Assembly: GCA_903844155.1 (NCBI GenBank)
Contig: CAIMSU010000103.1
Span: 1 to 64,000, forward strand
Direction: 5' to 3'
Length of the DNA: 64,000 nucleotides
Source of the DNA: an uncultured Pseudomonadota bacterium
GTDB lineage: Bacteria > Myxococcota_A > UBA796 > SXON01
The notes below the pieces were generated by a model. It searched no databases, was not told where the DNA came from, and was given only the letters and a program-made list of their open reading frames with translations. Each line of letters opens with the position of its first letter. The stretch's first letter is position 1. The position numbers and the translations under genes are program-made. Positions 1 to 11,694 of the stretch are shown here, piece by piece.

Positions 1-243
1 CCCGGCGCTTCGGCGCCTACCGGGATGGGACTTGCACCCACAAGGTAGATGCAGCCCGCCGCCGCGCTCGTCCCCGCCTGCGCGGATTCGGGCTCGGAGG
101 CTTCAGGACGCACCATGTTCGCCAGATAACCGCCCCCGGCCCAGGGCTCGGGCTCGGGCTATGATCCAGAACCGCAGAGGGGGGTTCTGGATCAATGCGG
201 ACGCCGCCACGAGATAGGGGTGGACGCGTCAAGGAGCCATCTC

Positions 244-852
244 ATGTTGAACGTCCGCATCATGGTCCACCAGCGAGCCAGGATCAGCCTCATCGCCCTG
301 CTCCTCGCCGCTCCCGGCGCCGCCCGCGCCGACCCGCTCGCCCTCCGCCTCCCCACCGCCGGCACCGTCGTCGCCATCGGCTGGGGCGACCTGGCCGCCG
401 GCTACTGGCAGGCGCCCGGGCTCGGCTTCGCCGTCGACGGCCACCTTCCCGGCCAGCTCGGCCTCTACATCGGCACCCGCGCGCACACGGGAAAGGGGAT
501 GGGCCTTGATTTTGGCATCGCCGGCGGGCCCGAGGTCACCCTGGCCGGCCCCTCACTCAAGGACGGACTCCCCGCCTTTGACCTGATGATCGCGCCGTGG
601 TGTGACTTCGCGCTTCGCGGCCGGGGCGTCTTCGACGTCGGCTTCACGCTCCCCGGGACGGCCGGCTTGAGCGTGTTCGGCGCGACGTGGTCGGCGCCGC
701 TTCTGCTGGAGGCGTCCGGCGGGTGGACGTTCGGGACGGTCCGAATCGGGCTCTGGGGAAACGTGGGCGGAACGTACGCGGTATCGGACTGGATTCCGGA
801 GGGCAACGGCGGCCTTTGGCTCGGCGTCGCGCGCGAGAATCGCACGCGCTGA
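244..852 (+). CDS. hypothetical exported protein (signal-peptide-like N-terminus, Gly-rich beta-type)
   Basis: ORF 220..852; hydrophobic leader ISLIALLLAAPGAARA; start uncertain (220/244/262). Confidence 0.55.
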   Translation: MLNVRIMVHQRARISLIALLLAAPGAARADPLALRLPTAGTVVAIGWGDLAAGYWQAPGLGFAVDGHLPGQLGLYIGTRAHTGKGMGLDFGIAGGPEVTLAGPSLKDGLPAFDLMIAPWCDFALRGRGVFDVGFTLPGTAGLSVFGATWSAPLLLEASGGWTFGTVRIGLWGNVGGTYAVSDWIPEGNGGLWLGVARENRTR

Positions 853-951
853 GCCCCTCCGGCGCGGCAATGAGGCGCGCTGGGGACGGATCCCGCCCTT
901 GCCGTCCACCCCTCGGACGGTTAGCCGGCCCCCCCTGAAGGAGTCTGGCCC

Positions 952-1389
952 GTGAACATCATCCCGGACCTTCACCTGGCGCTGCTCCAGGTCGTGCCGT
1001 TCCTTGTACTCGTGGCCGGCCTGCAGGCGATCCTGTTCAAGCCCATGCTCGATTACCTGCACGATCGCGCAGCCGCCACGGTCGGTGCAAAACATGACGC
1101 GCAGGAGCTCGTGAAGCGGGCGGAAGCCCAGAGCGCCGAGTACGAGGCGCGGCTCAAGAAAGTATTGGCGGAGATCGCCGCCTATCGCAGCGGCCTGCGG
1201 GTCGACGCGCACAAGGCGCACGCGCACCAGGTCGCCGAAGCACGCCGCGAGTCGGATGTGCTGCTGCACAGCGCCGTCGGGGCCGTTCAGCGGGATGCGG
1301 ATGCCGCGCGAAAGGCGGTCGGGGCCATGGCCCACGAGCTGGCCGGCCAGATCGCCACGACCGTCCTCGGTCGGCCGGTGGAGGCGTAG
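952..1389 (+). CDS. F0F1 ATP synthase subunit b' (first of two b-type subunits)
   Basis: N-terminal TM (LLQVVPFLVLVAGLQAILFKPMLDYL), long charged coiled coil, first gene of the atp operon. Confidence 0.8.
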   Translation: MNIIPDLHLALLQVVPFLVLVAGLQAILFKPMLDYLHDRAAATVGAKHDAQELVKRAEAQSAEYEARLKKVLAEIAAYRSGLRVDAHKAHAHQVAEARRESDVLLHSAVGAVQRDADAARKAVGAMAHELAGQIATTVLGRPVEA

Positions 1390-1986
1390 ATGAACCTCGC
1401 AATTCTCGGCATCTCCCAGGCGTTTGCGAGCGAGACCGCCCCGGCTGGCGGCGAGTCGGACGAGTACGCGCTGAAGCCCGACCAGATCGCGTTCGGCGCC
1501 ATCAACCTCACGATCTTCCTCGTCATCCTCTACTTCCTCGTTCGCAAGCCGATCAGCGCCGCCATCGCAGCGCGCGCCGCTTCGATCCGCAGCGGCCTGG
1601 ATGACGCGGCGCGGGTTCAGGCAGAGGCGAAAGCAAGGTTCGACGCGGTGGAGCGCAAGCTCGCCTCGCTGGACGACGAGCTTGTCGAGCTGCGCGTGGA
1701 TGCCCGAAAGGACTGCGATCGGGAGATCGAGGTGCTCAAGGCCCGGGCCGACGTCGAGGCCGCCCGCGTGCGGGAGAGCGCCGAGCGCGCCATCCGCGAG
1801 GAGACCGAGCGCGCCCGCGCGGAGATCCGCCAGGAAGCCGTGCAGATCGCCGTCAAGCTCGCCCGCGAGACCATCGCCCGCAGCATCTCGCCGCAGGACC
1901 AGGAGCGCCTCGCCCGCGAGTTCCTCGCCGCGGTGGACGCCGACAAACCCGCCCGTGCCTCGCTGCTCCCCGGAGGCTCCACGTGA
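1390..1986 (+). CDS. atpF: F0F1 ATP synthase subunit b
   Basis: TM (FGAINLTIFLVILYFLVRKPI) plus long coiled coil; immediately follows b' and precedes delta. Confidence 0.88.
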   Translation: MNLAILGISQAFASETAPAGGESDEYALKPDQIAFGAINLTIFLVILYFLVRKPISAAIAARAASIRSGLDDAARVQAEAKARFDAVERKLASLDDELVELRVDARKDCDREIEVLKARADVEAARVRESAERAIREETERARAEIRQEAVQIAVKLARETIARSISPQDQERLAREFLAAVDADKPARASLLPGGST

Positions 1987-2537
1987 TCGAAGGTTCCGTC
2001 ACCCGTCGCTACGCCAAGGCGCTGCTCGAGATCGCGCAGGAGGCCCACGCGGTCGACCGCTACGGCAACGAGCTGGAGCGCTTCCAGACCGTCTGCCGGC
2101 TCGAGGGTGGGCTGCTCGGAAACGGGCTGTGCAACCCCGTCTTCACCCTCCCCGAGCGCCGCCTCGTGCTCGAGCGCGTGCTCCCCGGGCTGAACCTTGA
2201 CCCGACGGTCGCCAACTTCCTGCGCCTGCTCCTCGAAAAGCGCCGCATGGACGGCCTCGACGGCATCGTTCGCGACTACCGCGCGTTCGCGGACGTCGAG
2301 GCGAACCGCGTCCGCGCCTCCGTCACCACCGCCGCAGCGCTCGACCCCGTGTCACGCGTGCAGGTTCAGCGCGCGCTGGAGGTCGCCACCGGCAAGTCCG
2401 TGGTCCTCGACGCGAAGGTCGACCCTGACCTCATCGGCGGCATGGTCGCCCAGGTCGGCAGCCGCGTGTACGACGCGTCGATCCGCTCGCGCCTCGACGC
2501 GCTGACGCTCACCCTCTCGAATCCCGGCCGTTCGTAG
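1983..2537 (+). CDS. atpH: ATP synthase F1 subunit delta
   Basis: VTRRYAKALLEIA...VANFLRLLLEKRRMDGL; ATP-delta pattern; operon position; overlaps atpF. Confidence 0.92.
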   Translation: MIEGSVTRRYAKALLEIAQEAHAVDRYGNELERFQTVCRLEGGLLGNGLCNPVFTLPERRLVLERVLPGLNLDPTVANFLRLLLEKRRMDGLDGIVRDYRAFADVEANRVRASVTTAAALDPVSRVQVQRALEVATGKSVVLDAKVDPDLIGGMVAQVGSRVYDASIRSRLDALTLTLSNPGRS

Positions 2538-2582
2538 CCGCTTTTTCTCCCCGCTTACCCGCCCGAATCAGGAGCCGCCCCC

Positions 2583-4112
2583 ATGGACATCCGCGCCGAA
2601 GAGATCAGCCAGATCCTCAAGCAGCAGATCAAGAACTACGACGCCCGCGTGGCGGTCAGCGAGACCGGCACGGTGCTCAAGGTCGGCGACGGCATCGCCC
2701 GCATCTACGGCCTGGAAAACGCCCTCGCCGGCGAGCTGCTGGAGTTCCCGGGCGGGTTGAAGGGCATGGTGCTGAACCTTGAAGAGGACAACGTCGGCGT
2801 CGCGATCTTCGGCGACGACAAGACCATCAAGGAAGGCGACGTCGTCAAACGCACGGGCGAGATCGTCTCCGTGCCCGTCGGCCCGGCCACCCTCGGCCGC
2901 GTCGTGGACGCGCTCGGCAACGCCATCGACGGTGGCCCGCCGATCCCTCGCGACATCATGCGCCAGGTCGAGCTCAAGGCCCCCGGCATCGTCGCCCGCA
3001 AGTCCGTCCACGAGCCGCTCGAGACTGGCATCAAGGCCATCGACGGCATGATCCCCGTCGGCCGCGGCCAGCGCGAGCTCATCATCGGCGACCGGCAGAC
3101 GGGCAAGACCGCCGTCGCCATCGACACCATCATCAACCAGCGTCAGTTCTTCGACGACCCCGTCAAGAAGATGCACTGTGTCTACGTTGCCGTCGGCCAG
3201 AAGCAGTCCACGATCGCGCAGGTCGTCGAGAAGCTCAAGCAGTACGACGCGCTCAAGTACACGACGATCGTGGCGGCGCCTGCGTCCTCGCCCGCCCCGC
3301 TCCAGTTCATCGCCTGCTACACCGGCGCGACCATCGGCGAGTACTACCGCGACAACGGCATGCACGCGCTCATCGTCTACGACGATTTGTCCAAGCAGGC
3401 CGCGGCATATCGCCAGCTCTCGCTCCTGCTCCGTCGCCCGCCCGGCCGCGAGGCGTACCCCGGCGACGTCTTCTATTTGCACAGCCGTCTGCTCGAGCGC
3501 GCCTGCAAGGTCAACGACGCGTTGGGCGCGGGTAGCTTGACCGCCCTGCCGATCATCGAGACGCAGGCCGGCGACGTTTCGGCGTACATCCCCACGAACG
3601 TCATCTCCATCACCGACGGCCAGATCTTCCTGGAGACGAACCTTTTCTACGCCGGTGTTCGCCCGGCCGTGAACGTCGGCCTCTCGGTCTCCCGCGTCGG
3701 CGGCTCGGCCCAGCTCCAGGCGATGAAGGACGTCGCCGGCACGCTCAAGCTCACGCTCGCGACGTACCGCGAATTGCAGGCGTTCTCCGCCTTCGGTTCG
3801 GATCTCGACGAGGTCACCCGCAAGCAGCTCAACCGCGGCGCCCGCTTGGTCGAGCTCCTCAAGCAGGACCAGTACTCGCCGGTCCCGATGGAGCTGCAGT
3901 GCATCCAGATCGTCTGCGGCACCGAGGGCGTGTACGACGACGTCGCGGTCAACGACGTTCGCCGGTTCATCGGCGATCTGACGAGCTACTTTGAGGGCCA
4001 CGAATACACCGTCGAGCTGCGCAGCAAGCTCACCGCCAAGTTCCGCGCCGGTGGCGACCTGCGTGAAAAAGTCCTCGCCGCCGCTCGCAAGTTCCGCAGC
4101 ACCTGGAATTAG
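2583..4112 (+). CDS. atpA: ATP synthase F1 subunit alpha
   Basis: [18 protein letters not shown] Walker A; full-length alpha homology. Confidence 0.98.
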   Translation: MDIRAEEISQILKQQIKNYDARVAVSETGTVLKVGDGIARIYGLENALAGELLEFPGGLKGMVLNLEEDNVGVAIFGDDKTIKEGDVVKRTGEIVSVPVGPATLGRVVDALGNAIDGGPPIPRDIMRQVELKAPGIVARKSVHEPLETGIKAIDGMIPVGRGQRELIIGDRQTGKTAVAIDTIINQRQFFDDPVKKMHCVYVAVGQKQSTIAQVVEKLKQYDALKYTTIVAAPASSPAPLQFIACYTGATIGEYYRDNGMHALIVYDDLSKQAAAYRQLSLLLRRPPGREAYPGDVFYLHSRLLERACKVNDALGAGSLTALPIIETQAGDVSAYIPTNVISITDGQIFLETNLFYAGVRPAVNVGLSVSRVGGSAQLQAMKDVAGTLKLTLATYRELQAFSAFGSDLDEVTRKQLNRGARLVELLKQDQYSPVPMELQCIQIVCGTEGVYDDVAVNDVRRFIGDLTSYFEGHEYTVELRSKLTAKFRAGGDLREKVLAAARKFRSTWN

Positions 4113-4115
4113 CCC

Positions 4116-5021
4116 ATGGCCACGCTCCGCGACATCCGCACCCGCATCGCCTCCGTCAAGAGCACCAAGCAGATCACCAACGCCATGAAGATGGTGTCGG
4201 CGGCCAAGCTGCGTCGGGCGACGGACGCGGCGGTCTCGGCGCGGCCGTGGCAGGAGACGCTGACGGCCACGCTGCAGCGCGTGGCGGCCGGGTCGGGCGA
4301 GATCGAGCATCCGCTGCGCCAGCCGCACGGCACGCTCCGGAACGTGATGCTCGTCGTCATCAGCTCCGATCGGGGCCTTTGCGGCGGGTTCAACGGGACG
4401 CTCCTCCGGCAGTCGGACGCGTGGATCAAGAACCAGCAGACGCAACCCGTCACCGGGCAGGGCGACGGCGGCCACGTCGCGGTTCGCATCCGCACCTTCG
4501 GCAAGAAGTCCCGGGACTACTTCAAGAACCGCAGCTACGTCGTTGACGAGAGCCGGATCGAGGTCACGACCGTCAACTTCCAGGCCGAGGTCAGCGCGCT
4601 GTCCGACGTCATGGTGTCGAAGTTCACCGCGGGCGAGGTCGACGAGGTCTACGTCGCCTACAACCAGTTCAAGAACACGCTCACGCAGATCCCCACCTTC
4701 GTACGCGTGCTCCCGCTGTCGATCGAGACGACCGCGGTCGCCGACCCGCACGCTGGCGCCGCGACCGCTGACTACATCTACGAGCCCAAAGGCGCCGCGA
4801 TCCTCAACACGCTGCTGCCGCTCTACCTGCGCACGCTGCTCCTCCAGTGTTTCCTGGAGACGGGTGCTGGCGAGCAGGCCGCGCGCATGACCGCGATGGA
4901 CAACGCCACGCGCAACGCCACGGATCTCATCAAGTCGCTCACGCTCGACTACAACCGCGGTCGCCAGGCGGCGATCACCAAAGAGCTCATCGAAATCGTC
5001 TCTGGCGCGGAAGCGCTCTAA
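4116..5021 (+). CDS. atpG: ATP synthase F1 subunit gamma
   Basis: RDIRTRIASVKSTKQITNAMKMVSAAKLRRA and C-terminal AMDNATRNATDLI..LTLDYNRGRQAAITKELIEIVSGAEAL. Confidence 0.97.
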   Translation: MATLRDIRTRIASVKSTKQITNAMKMVSAAKLRRATDAAVSARPWQETLTATLQRVAAGSGEIEHPLRQPHGTLRNVMLVVISSDRGLCGGFNGTLLRQSDAWIKNQQTQPVTGQGDGGHVAVRIRTFGKKSRDYFKNRSYVVDESRIEVTTVNFQAEVSALSDVMVSKFTAGEVDEVYVAYNQFKNTLTQIPTFVRVLPLSIETTAVADPHAGAATADYIYEPKGAAILNTLLPLYLRTLLLQCFLETGAGEQAARMTAMDNATRNATDLIKSLTLDYNRGRQAAITKELIEIVSGAEAL

Positions 5022-6476
<1,455 letters not shown>

Positions 6477-6491
6477 CTGGAGGCCGGCCCC

Positions 6492-6788
6492 ATGTCCCAA
6501 CTCAACGTTCGCATCGTCACCCCGCGCGCCATCCTGCTCGACACGATGGCCGACGGCGTCCAGGCGCCCGGTGAGATCGGCGAATTCGGCGTTCTCCCCT
6601 CGCACATCCCGTTCGTCACCACGCTGAAGCCTGGCGTGGTGACCGTGCATGGTGCCCAAGCGGTCGAGGGCACCGTCACCCGGCGCTACAATGTTGGGAC
6701 CGGCTTTGCCGAGGCGGGTCCAGACCGCGTCACCGTGCTCGTGGAGACGTGTGAGGAGATCACCGGGAACGCGATCGCGACGCACTGA
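6492..6788 (+). CDS. atpC: ATP synthase F1 subunit epsilon, short form (beta-sandwich only)
   Basis: LNVRIVTPRAILLDTMADGVQAPGEIGEFGVLPSHIPFVTTLKPGVV; only 98 aa. Confidence 0.9.
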   Translation: MSQLNVRIVTPRAILLDTMADGVQAPGEIGEFGVLPSHIPFVTTLKPGVVTVHGAQAVEGTVTRRYNVGTGFAEAGPDRVTVLVETCEEITGNAIATH

Positions 6789-7119
6789 CAGCGCCGGTGC
6801 GAGTCGTTCGGCATCCTTTGGGCGGCTACGTAGGCCCCGCGCCGCGTAACGCCCCTACGCGGAACGCCGCGATGATCCTACGCGGGGAGCGCCGGCAACG
6901 AGAGACCGCGTGCTCTACTCGAGTCATGCCCCCCTCCCAGCTTCGCCCGGCTCGCCGTCTGCGTTGCCGGCAATCCTGGTGCTCGGCGACGCCGCGTCCG
7001 GCGGACGAAGCCCCGGGGACTGAGCGCGCCAGACGACCTGGGTGTACGCACCCTTTGTGCCGGAACGGCGGTCATGTCCGCTGATCAGGAGGCTGGACGC
7101 GAGGCCGGACGGGTGGGAG

Positions 7120-8130
7120 TCATGGCGCGGAAGGCGGGACGTCGGTACCGTCGCAGACGATGTTGCCGGAGACGGTGAGGCCGCAGCCGATACCCCCATG
7201 GCCGCCCCTCTGATACTCGGCCCAATGGTCCCCCGAAGGCGCGGGGATGACTTCAAACGCCCCATACCCCCAGCAGTCTGCCTCGCTCCCATCGAGGACC
7301 ACGCCGCATGTGGCGTTGTCACCCGCGCTCAAGCTGGAGAACTGCCCGGCGGCGGGCTCTACGGTCAAGGTGTAGTCGCCACCCCAACAGGTCGGGTATC
7401 CGTCTGCGTCCAGTACGCAACAGTGGTCGATGCCACAAACCATGGAGGTGAAGCCCGAGTCAGTCGGGGTCAAGCTTTTGTAACCGGAAGCGTTGGTGAA
7501 ATAGCTGTCATCGGAGCCCCAACAGGTGGGGGTTCCAGCGTCGTCGAGGGCGCCCTGGACCGTCTCCCCCCCCGCTAGTGTGCTGAATGTTTGACCGTTG
7601 GGGGGGAACACCTCACCGTCAGGCGGCGGGGCAGAGAAATTCCCGCCCCAGCAGAGTAGGGCCCCCAGATCGTCAAGGGCACAGCCGTCCCAGCCGTTCG
7701 CTACCACGGCGGTGAACGAACCCGCCGGCGCGGGCCAGTCCGGGTCCCCGGGGAAGCAGGCAATGGCGCCGGATTCATCGAGGACGCAAACCCCGAACGC
7801 GCCGACGCTCACCTGAGCAACGGTCGTGTCAGGAAGGGAATCGAGCTCCCCGTGGGTGTCCTGCCCCCAGCAGGCGAGCCTGTTGTCATCGGCGACCGCG
7901 CAGCAATCGGCATCGCCGCAGGACAGCGCGATCCATGGCCCGGGGGTGACCGGGGGCCCGGTGTCGTGGGCCGAATCGCCGGCGGAGTCGTGGCCCGTGT
8001 CGGCGCCGCCTGTCTCGGCATTGGATGACGGCGAATCGGAGAGCCTGTCCTTGTGGGACCCGGCCTCGCAGGACCCGACCATCGCCAGCAGGGCACTCAC
8101 TCCGGTGTAGGCGATCAGGCGCTCGCTCAT
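7120..8130 (-). CDS. RCC1-repeat-like lipoprotein
   Basis: repeated CWG/GxxxxCVLD modules, lipobox-like SCEAG, D/S/T/G linker; start overlaps the stop of the upstream gene (ATGA). Confidence 0.75.
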   Translation of the reverse strand: MSERLIAYTGVSALLAMVGSCEAGSHKDRLSDSPSSNAETGGADTGHDSAGDSAHDTGPPVTPGPWIALSCGDADCCAVADDNRLACWGQDTHGELDSLPDTTVAQVSVGAFGVCVLDESGAIACFPGDPDWPAPAGSFTAVVANGWDGCALDDLGALLCWGGNFSAPPPDGEVFPPNGQTFSTLAGGETVQGALDDAGTPTCWGSDDSYFTNASGYKSLTPTDSGFTSMVCGIDHCCVLDADGYPTCWGGDYTLTVEPAAGQFSSLSAGDNATCGVVLDGSEADCWGYGAFEVIPAPSGDHWAEYQRGGHGGIGCGLTVSGNIVCDGTDVPPSAP

Positions 8131-10958
8131 GATTCCTCCTGCGTCGCTTCGTCGATGTCTTCGGCGTCCCCATCGTCGTCCCAGGCTTCCTGGTCGTCGT
8201 CCGAGTCGAGCCAGGCTGGATGTTGCGGGTCCGCAGGACCGAGCGGGCCGATGGTAGGGCCGGGCGTGAACGGGCCGGGATCGCGGGGATCGTTGGTCAT
8301 CTTGCCGAGTCGCGGGGCGGCTGTGAGTGGGGTGTCAACGGGCTTCCCGAGCGACGCCCCGTTCGACGTGGGGTGGACGTACTCGGCGTTTGTGAAGATG
8401 CAGATCGGCGCCGGCGCCTTGACCGGGTCGGCCGTTCGAACGAGAAACTCAAGCTTGAAGCCGATTCGCGCTTCATCCAGCACCGCAGCGTGAAAGCCAG
8501 CCCACTCCCAGAGCAGGCTGTCACCCGTGGGGTGTGGGTAATGTTGAGCGTCGGTGGTCGAAATGAGCGTCTCGTCGACCAACGGAACGACGGAATAGTA
8601 CTCAAACTCGCTCAAGGACTCCGACGCAAAGGTCACCTCCACCTCGGACGCCAAACCGCTGGTTGGGGCGAAATACTGGTCTACCCAGAACAGGTAAGCG
8701 TAGGTCCAATCGCCGTGCGTGCCGGCCACCAGCTCGAACCGGATGACGGTCAATCCCTCGCCGTTCTCCAGGATCCTCACAGCATCGGAGTCGTTGATCA
8801 ACGCCTTTAGACGACCAAAGGCGAACCAAGCCGGTCGCTGCCAACAATCCGGGTCCTGTTGAAAGTTGTTGCCCGCGCGAAGCTCATTGTGAAGGCTACA
8901 CCCCGATGTCGGTCCCCAGTTCGAGTACGAGCCAGAGGTACCGGTATCCAACGGCTCGCAAAAGGTGAACCAGGAGGAGGAGGCGACGCCCGAGGCTACG
9001 TTGACGGCGAGGGTACGGACCACCATGGATGCCTGAAAAATGGTGGTTGTATCGGCGCAATAGCCTGAACCCAGCGCTGCGGTGGTGCTACCAGAGGGGT
9101 TTGGATCGACCGCCGGGAACCCGATCTCCCCCAACGTGATGTCGAACGTGATCCCAAGCGGATCGCAGACGGCGCGCAGGCCGTCGCGGAAGGTATGGAT
9201 GTCCCGCGCCTGCCGCGCGGCGTCCGCGTAGAGTCGATAGTTGCCGGAAGTATTGTCCTGGAACGTCCCGGTCTCGTTATGATCCGACCCATGGTACCAG
9301 TGGTATCCGAGTTCATGAACAAGGTCCGCAGCGGTCAGACCGAGAGTGTCTATCCCCAAGGGCGAGGCTGGCGGCCAGGAAAAGCCTGCCAACGTGCAGG
9401 CCGCAGTCCACGCTCGGACCGCCGCTCCTGGCACCGCCGCAGTCTGGATTTCGCGCCACCAACCTATCTCCGTGTCCATCGCCTGTACCACGGCGCCAAG
9501 CCACGACACGCCCTCCGCAAAATCGTCCTCGCCAGCGTCGTCTTTGTGCCACGACGCCAACTCCGCGACCCGAAACCGCATCTTCGGCAACAGGTTCCGG
9601 ATCGGGCCGGCGATGAGCGCACAGTAGCGCCCCGCCTCCGCTGCACCTTGCGCGATCACGTGGGACGTTGAACCGGCATCGGTCACTGGCGAGCCGGTCG
9701 GCCAGAAGCCGTTCAGCTCGTTCCCAAGCTCGATCGCCGCAACGACATGGTAGACCTCGAGGCCGATCCCAAGGTCCCCGAGGGCGAGGTGGAACTGCGC
9801 CAGCCACTCGCCGATACCTGTCGCAAACGCCGCGATCGCCAGACTTTTTCGCCGCGCACACTCCTCGCGGTAGGCAGTGGCGTCCGAAGGGTATGACCCG
9901 TCCCCCGCGACCGTGTCGCCGGTCGGCCAGACGTTCACTGCGTAGAGTTCATGATGCTGAGCCGCGGAGGTCGCGTCCGCAGAAGCAGCCGCCGGGAAGG
10001 CATACGCCGGGTCCCAGTAATCCCAGTAGAGCGGATCCCACCCGTCCGTGCCGGGAATGAGCATTCCGGACTGCCAGCTCGGCTGGCCTGCCCTCACGTC
10101 GCCCCAGCTCGTTGTGTAGGGCCCGCCGGGGTGAGCGCTGGTCCGAAAGGGGCTGGTAGCAGCGCTCGCCGTAAGGGTTGCGGTCGGCTTGCTCACCCCC
10201 CAGTTCAACTTGTCACCGCCGCCGCGGTTGAACGGGGTGAGGTTGACCTTCAGCCCGAGGAACAGACACTTATGGAGGAGCTGGGCGCAGAAGGCCAAGC
10301 GCCCGTAGCCCAGCCCGGTGGTCGGGTCGACCCGGATGTTCTGCAGGATCTCCGATGGGGGCGGAACCACGGCCCCGTTGTCCCAGATGGGCTTTCCAGC
10401 CGCGTACGAGCCGTTCGGGTTGAGTACCTTCGGGTCCGGGTTCGGGTTCGGAAAAAGGCAGCCCCAATAGACATCGCACGCCTCCACGCGCCGGAGGGTG
10501 TCCCCGCCCATGTCCGCGATGTCGGCGGCGATGTCGCCGTAGGTCCCGAGGCGGTGCTCGTCGCTGTCTTGTGTCCCGTCATCGCGCGGGTACACGCCCT
10601 CGGCCACCCCGAACCGGTACGTGCCGGCCATCGCGCCCACCCCAAACCCGACCGCGTCCAACTCTCGCTCCTCGCGTCGGCTCGCGCCACGCCGCGCGTG
10701 CATGACCCCAGAAATCAACGAGGCCGCAACGGCTTCGTCCGCCGCCGACCAATGCGCGTGCGGCTCGACGCCGCGCGCGCGCAGGGCGGCGAACAGCTTC
10801 CGGACCGTCGTCGACCCGGTCCATTCGGGCCGCCGAACCTCGATATCCAGCACGGAGCAGCCCGGTCCGCCCGGCGTCAGGAGCGCCCCCGCGTCCCTCG
10901 CCGCCGCCCCGTGCGCCTTGGACCAGTCGATCGGCTCGATCCGCCCGAATTGGCTCAC
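8127..10958 (-). CDS. putative clan-A-type glycoside hydrolase (TIM-barrel-like) with acidic C-terminal tail
   Basis: part of ORF 8127..11303; GTG start at 10958 preceded by GGAG; motifs IELGNELNGFW and LGEIGFP; N-terminal 115 aa of the long ORF overlap another gene in a different frame and look non-coding. Confidence 0.6.
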   Translation of the reverse strand: MSQFGRIEPIDWSKAHGAAARDAGALLTPGGPGCSVLDIEVRRPEWTGSTTVRKLFAALRARGVEPHAHWSAADEAVAASLISGVMHARRGASRREERELDAVGFGVGAMAGTYRFGVAEGVYPRDDGTQDSDEHRLGTYGDIAADIADMGGDTLRRVEACDVYWGCLFPNPNPDPKVLNPNGSYAAGKPIWDNGAVVPPPSEILQNIRVDPTTGLGYGRLAFCAQLLHKCLFLGLKVNLTPFNRGGGDKLNWGVSKPTATLTASAATSPFRTSAHPGGPYTTSWGDVRAGQPSWQSGMLIPGTDGWDPLYWDYWDPAYAFPAAASADATSAAQHHELYAVNVWPTGDTVAGDGSYPSDATAYREECARRKSLAIAAFATGIGEWLAQFHLALGDLGIGLEVYHVVAAIELGNELNGFWPTGSPVTDAGSTSHVIAQGAAEAGRYCALIAGPIRNLLPKMRFRVAELASWHKDDAGEDDFAEGVSWLGAVVQAMDTEIGWWREIQTAAVPGAAVRAWTAACTLAGFSWPPASPLGIDTLGLTAADLVHELGYHWYHGSDHNETGTFQDNTSGNYRLYADAARQARDIHTFRDGLRAVCDPLGITFDITLGEIGFPAVDPNPSGSTTAALGSGYCADTTTIFQASMVVRTLAVNVASGVASSSWFTFCEPLDTGTSGSYSNWGPTSGCSLHNELRAGNNFQQDPDCWQRPAWFAFGRLKALINDSDAVRILENGEGLTVIRFELVAGTHGDWTYAYLFWVDQYFAPTSGLASEVEVTFASESLSEFEYYSVVPLVDETLISTTDAQHYPHPTGDSLLWEWAGFHAAVLDEARIGFKLEFLVRTADPVKAPAPICIFTNAEYVHPTSNGASLGKPVDTPLTAAPRLGKMTNDPRDPGPFTPGPTIGPLGPADPQHPAWLDSDDDQEAWDDDGDAEDIDEATQEES

Positions 10959-10986
10959 GGCCGCTCCACGTCGCGATCCTCGCCCA

Positions 10987-11415
10987 CTACGTCCGCAACC
11001 GGAACGCCCCGGCGGCGGTGACGTAGCCACTCTCGATGTTCGTGCCCGAGGCGTTCTGCACCGCCAGCGCGTAGCGCATCTTGACGCCGAGCTTGGTGAC
11101 GTCGTTGAAGTCGGCCTGGATCGTGGGCGCGGCGCTGCCGGCTGCGGTGAAGGCAAACAGCGCGAACGGCGCCGACCACACCCGCGCGTCGATGCTCCAA
11201 TACCCGACGATCTGCCACTGGAACTGCGGCGTGACGTTGTCGCCGTGCGTGTGGAAGCTGATCGCCTCCACGTGGGGTCCAAGGTCAGTGCCGTCAGCGA
11301 CATCGATGTCGATGTAGCGCGGTGTCGCGACGAGGCCGTTGGTCTGGGCGAAGTACTCGAACAAAAACGGGATCACGCGGACTTTGCCGGTTCCCTGGGT
11401 GAGCTGGAGGGCCAT
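10987..11415 (-). CDS. small conserved-looking protein of unknown function, operonic with the GH-like protein
   Basis: 142 aa ORF MALQLTQGTGKVRVIPFLFEYFAQ...; 28 bp upstream of the GH-like start. Confidence 0.65.
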   Translation of the reverse strand: MALQLTQGTGKVRVIPFLFEYFAQTNGLVATPRYIDIDVADGTDLGPHVEAISFHTHGDNVTPQFQWQIVGYWSIDARVWSAPFALFAFTAAGSAAPTIQADFNDVTKLGVKMRYALAVQNASGTNIESGYVTAAGAFRLRT

Positions 11416-11487
11416 TGTGCGGTTCTCGGGGTGGAGCCTCGTCGGCGAGATGCCGGCGATGAACGCAGGTTAGCGTGCCCTAGTCTG

Positions 11488-11694
11488 TCAAGGGGTTTTT
11501 TGGTCTTTTTTCATGGCCCCCCGCTCACCCTTGTCGGCGACGCTGTCCGACTCGTCGGCGTCGGTGTCGGCCGCGGAGTCCGGGACGGAGTCGGAGAAGG
11601 AGTCCGCGGAGGTTGAATCCGCGGTTGAAACAACTGAATCGGGCGGCAGTGCCGTGCGGCAAGCGACAAGGAGGGCGAGCAAACCGAGGGTCAT
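11488..11694 (-). CDS. small lipoprotein, D/S/T-rich tether
   Basis: MTLGLLALLVACRTALPPDSVVSTADST...; ATGA overlap with the upstream ORF. Confidence 0.5.
   Translation of the reverse strand: MTLGLLALLVACRTALPPDSVVSTADSTSADSFSDSVPDSAADTDADESDSVADKGERGAMKKDQKTP

Noticed and set aside
1-50. tRNA-like T-arm on the minus strand (GTGGG-TGCAAGT-CCCAT) followed by a GGCGC-CGAA-GCGCC hairpin
   Set aside because: No matching 5' acceptor strand or D/anticodon arms within ~100 nt; the loop lacks TTC; may be part of a structured RNA cut by the window edge, cannot be supported.
10959-11303. N-terminal 115 aa of ORF 8127..11303
   Set aside because: Overlaps the 142-aa gene in another frame, is R/S/T low-complexity, and a good RBS plus GTG exists at 10958.
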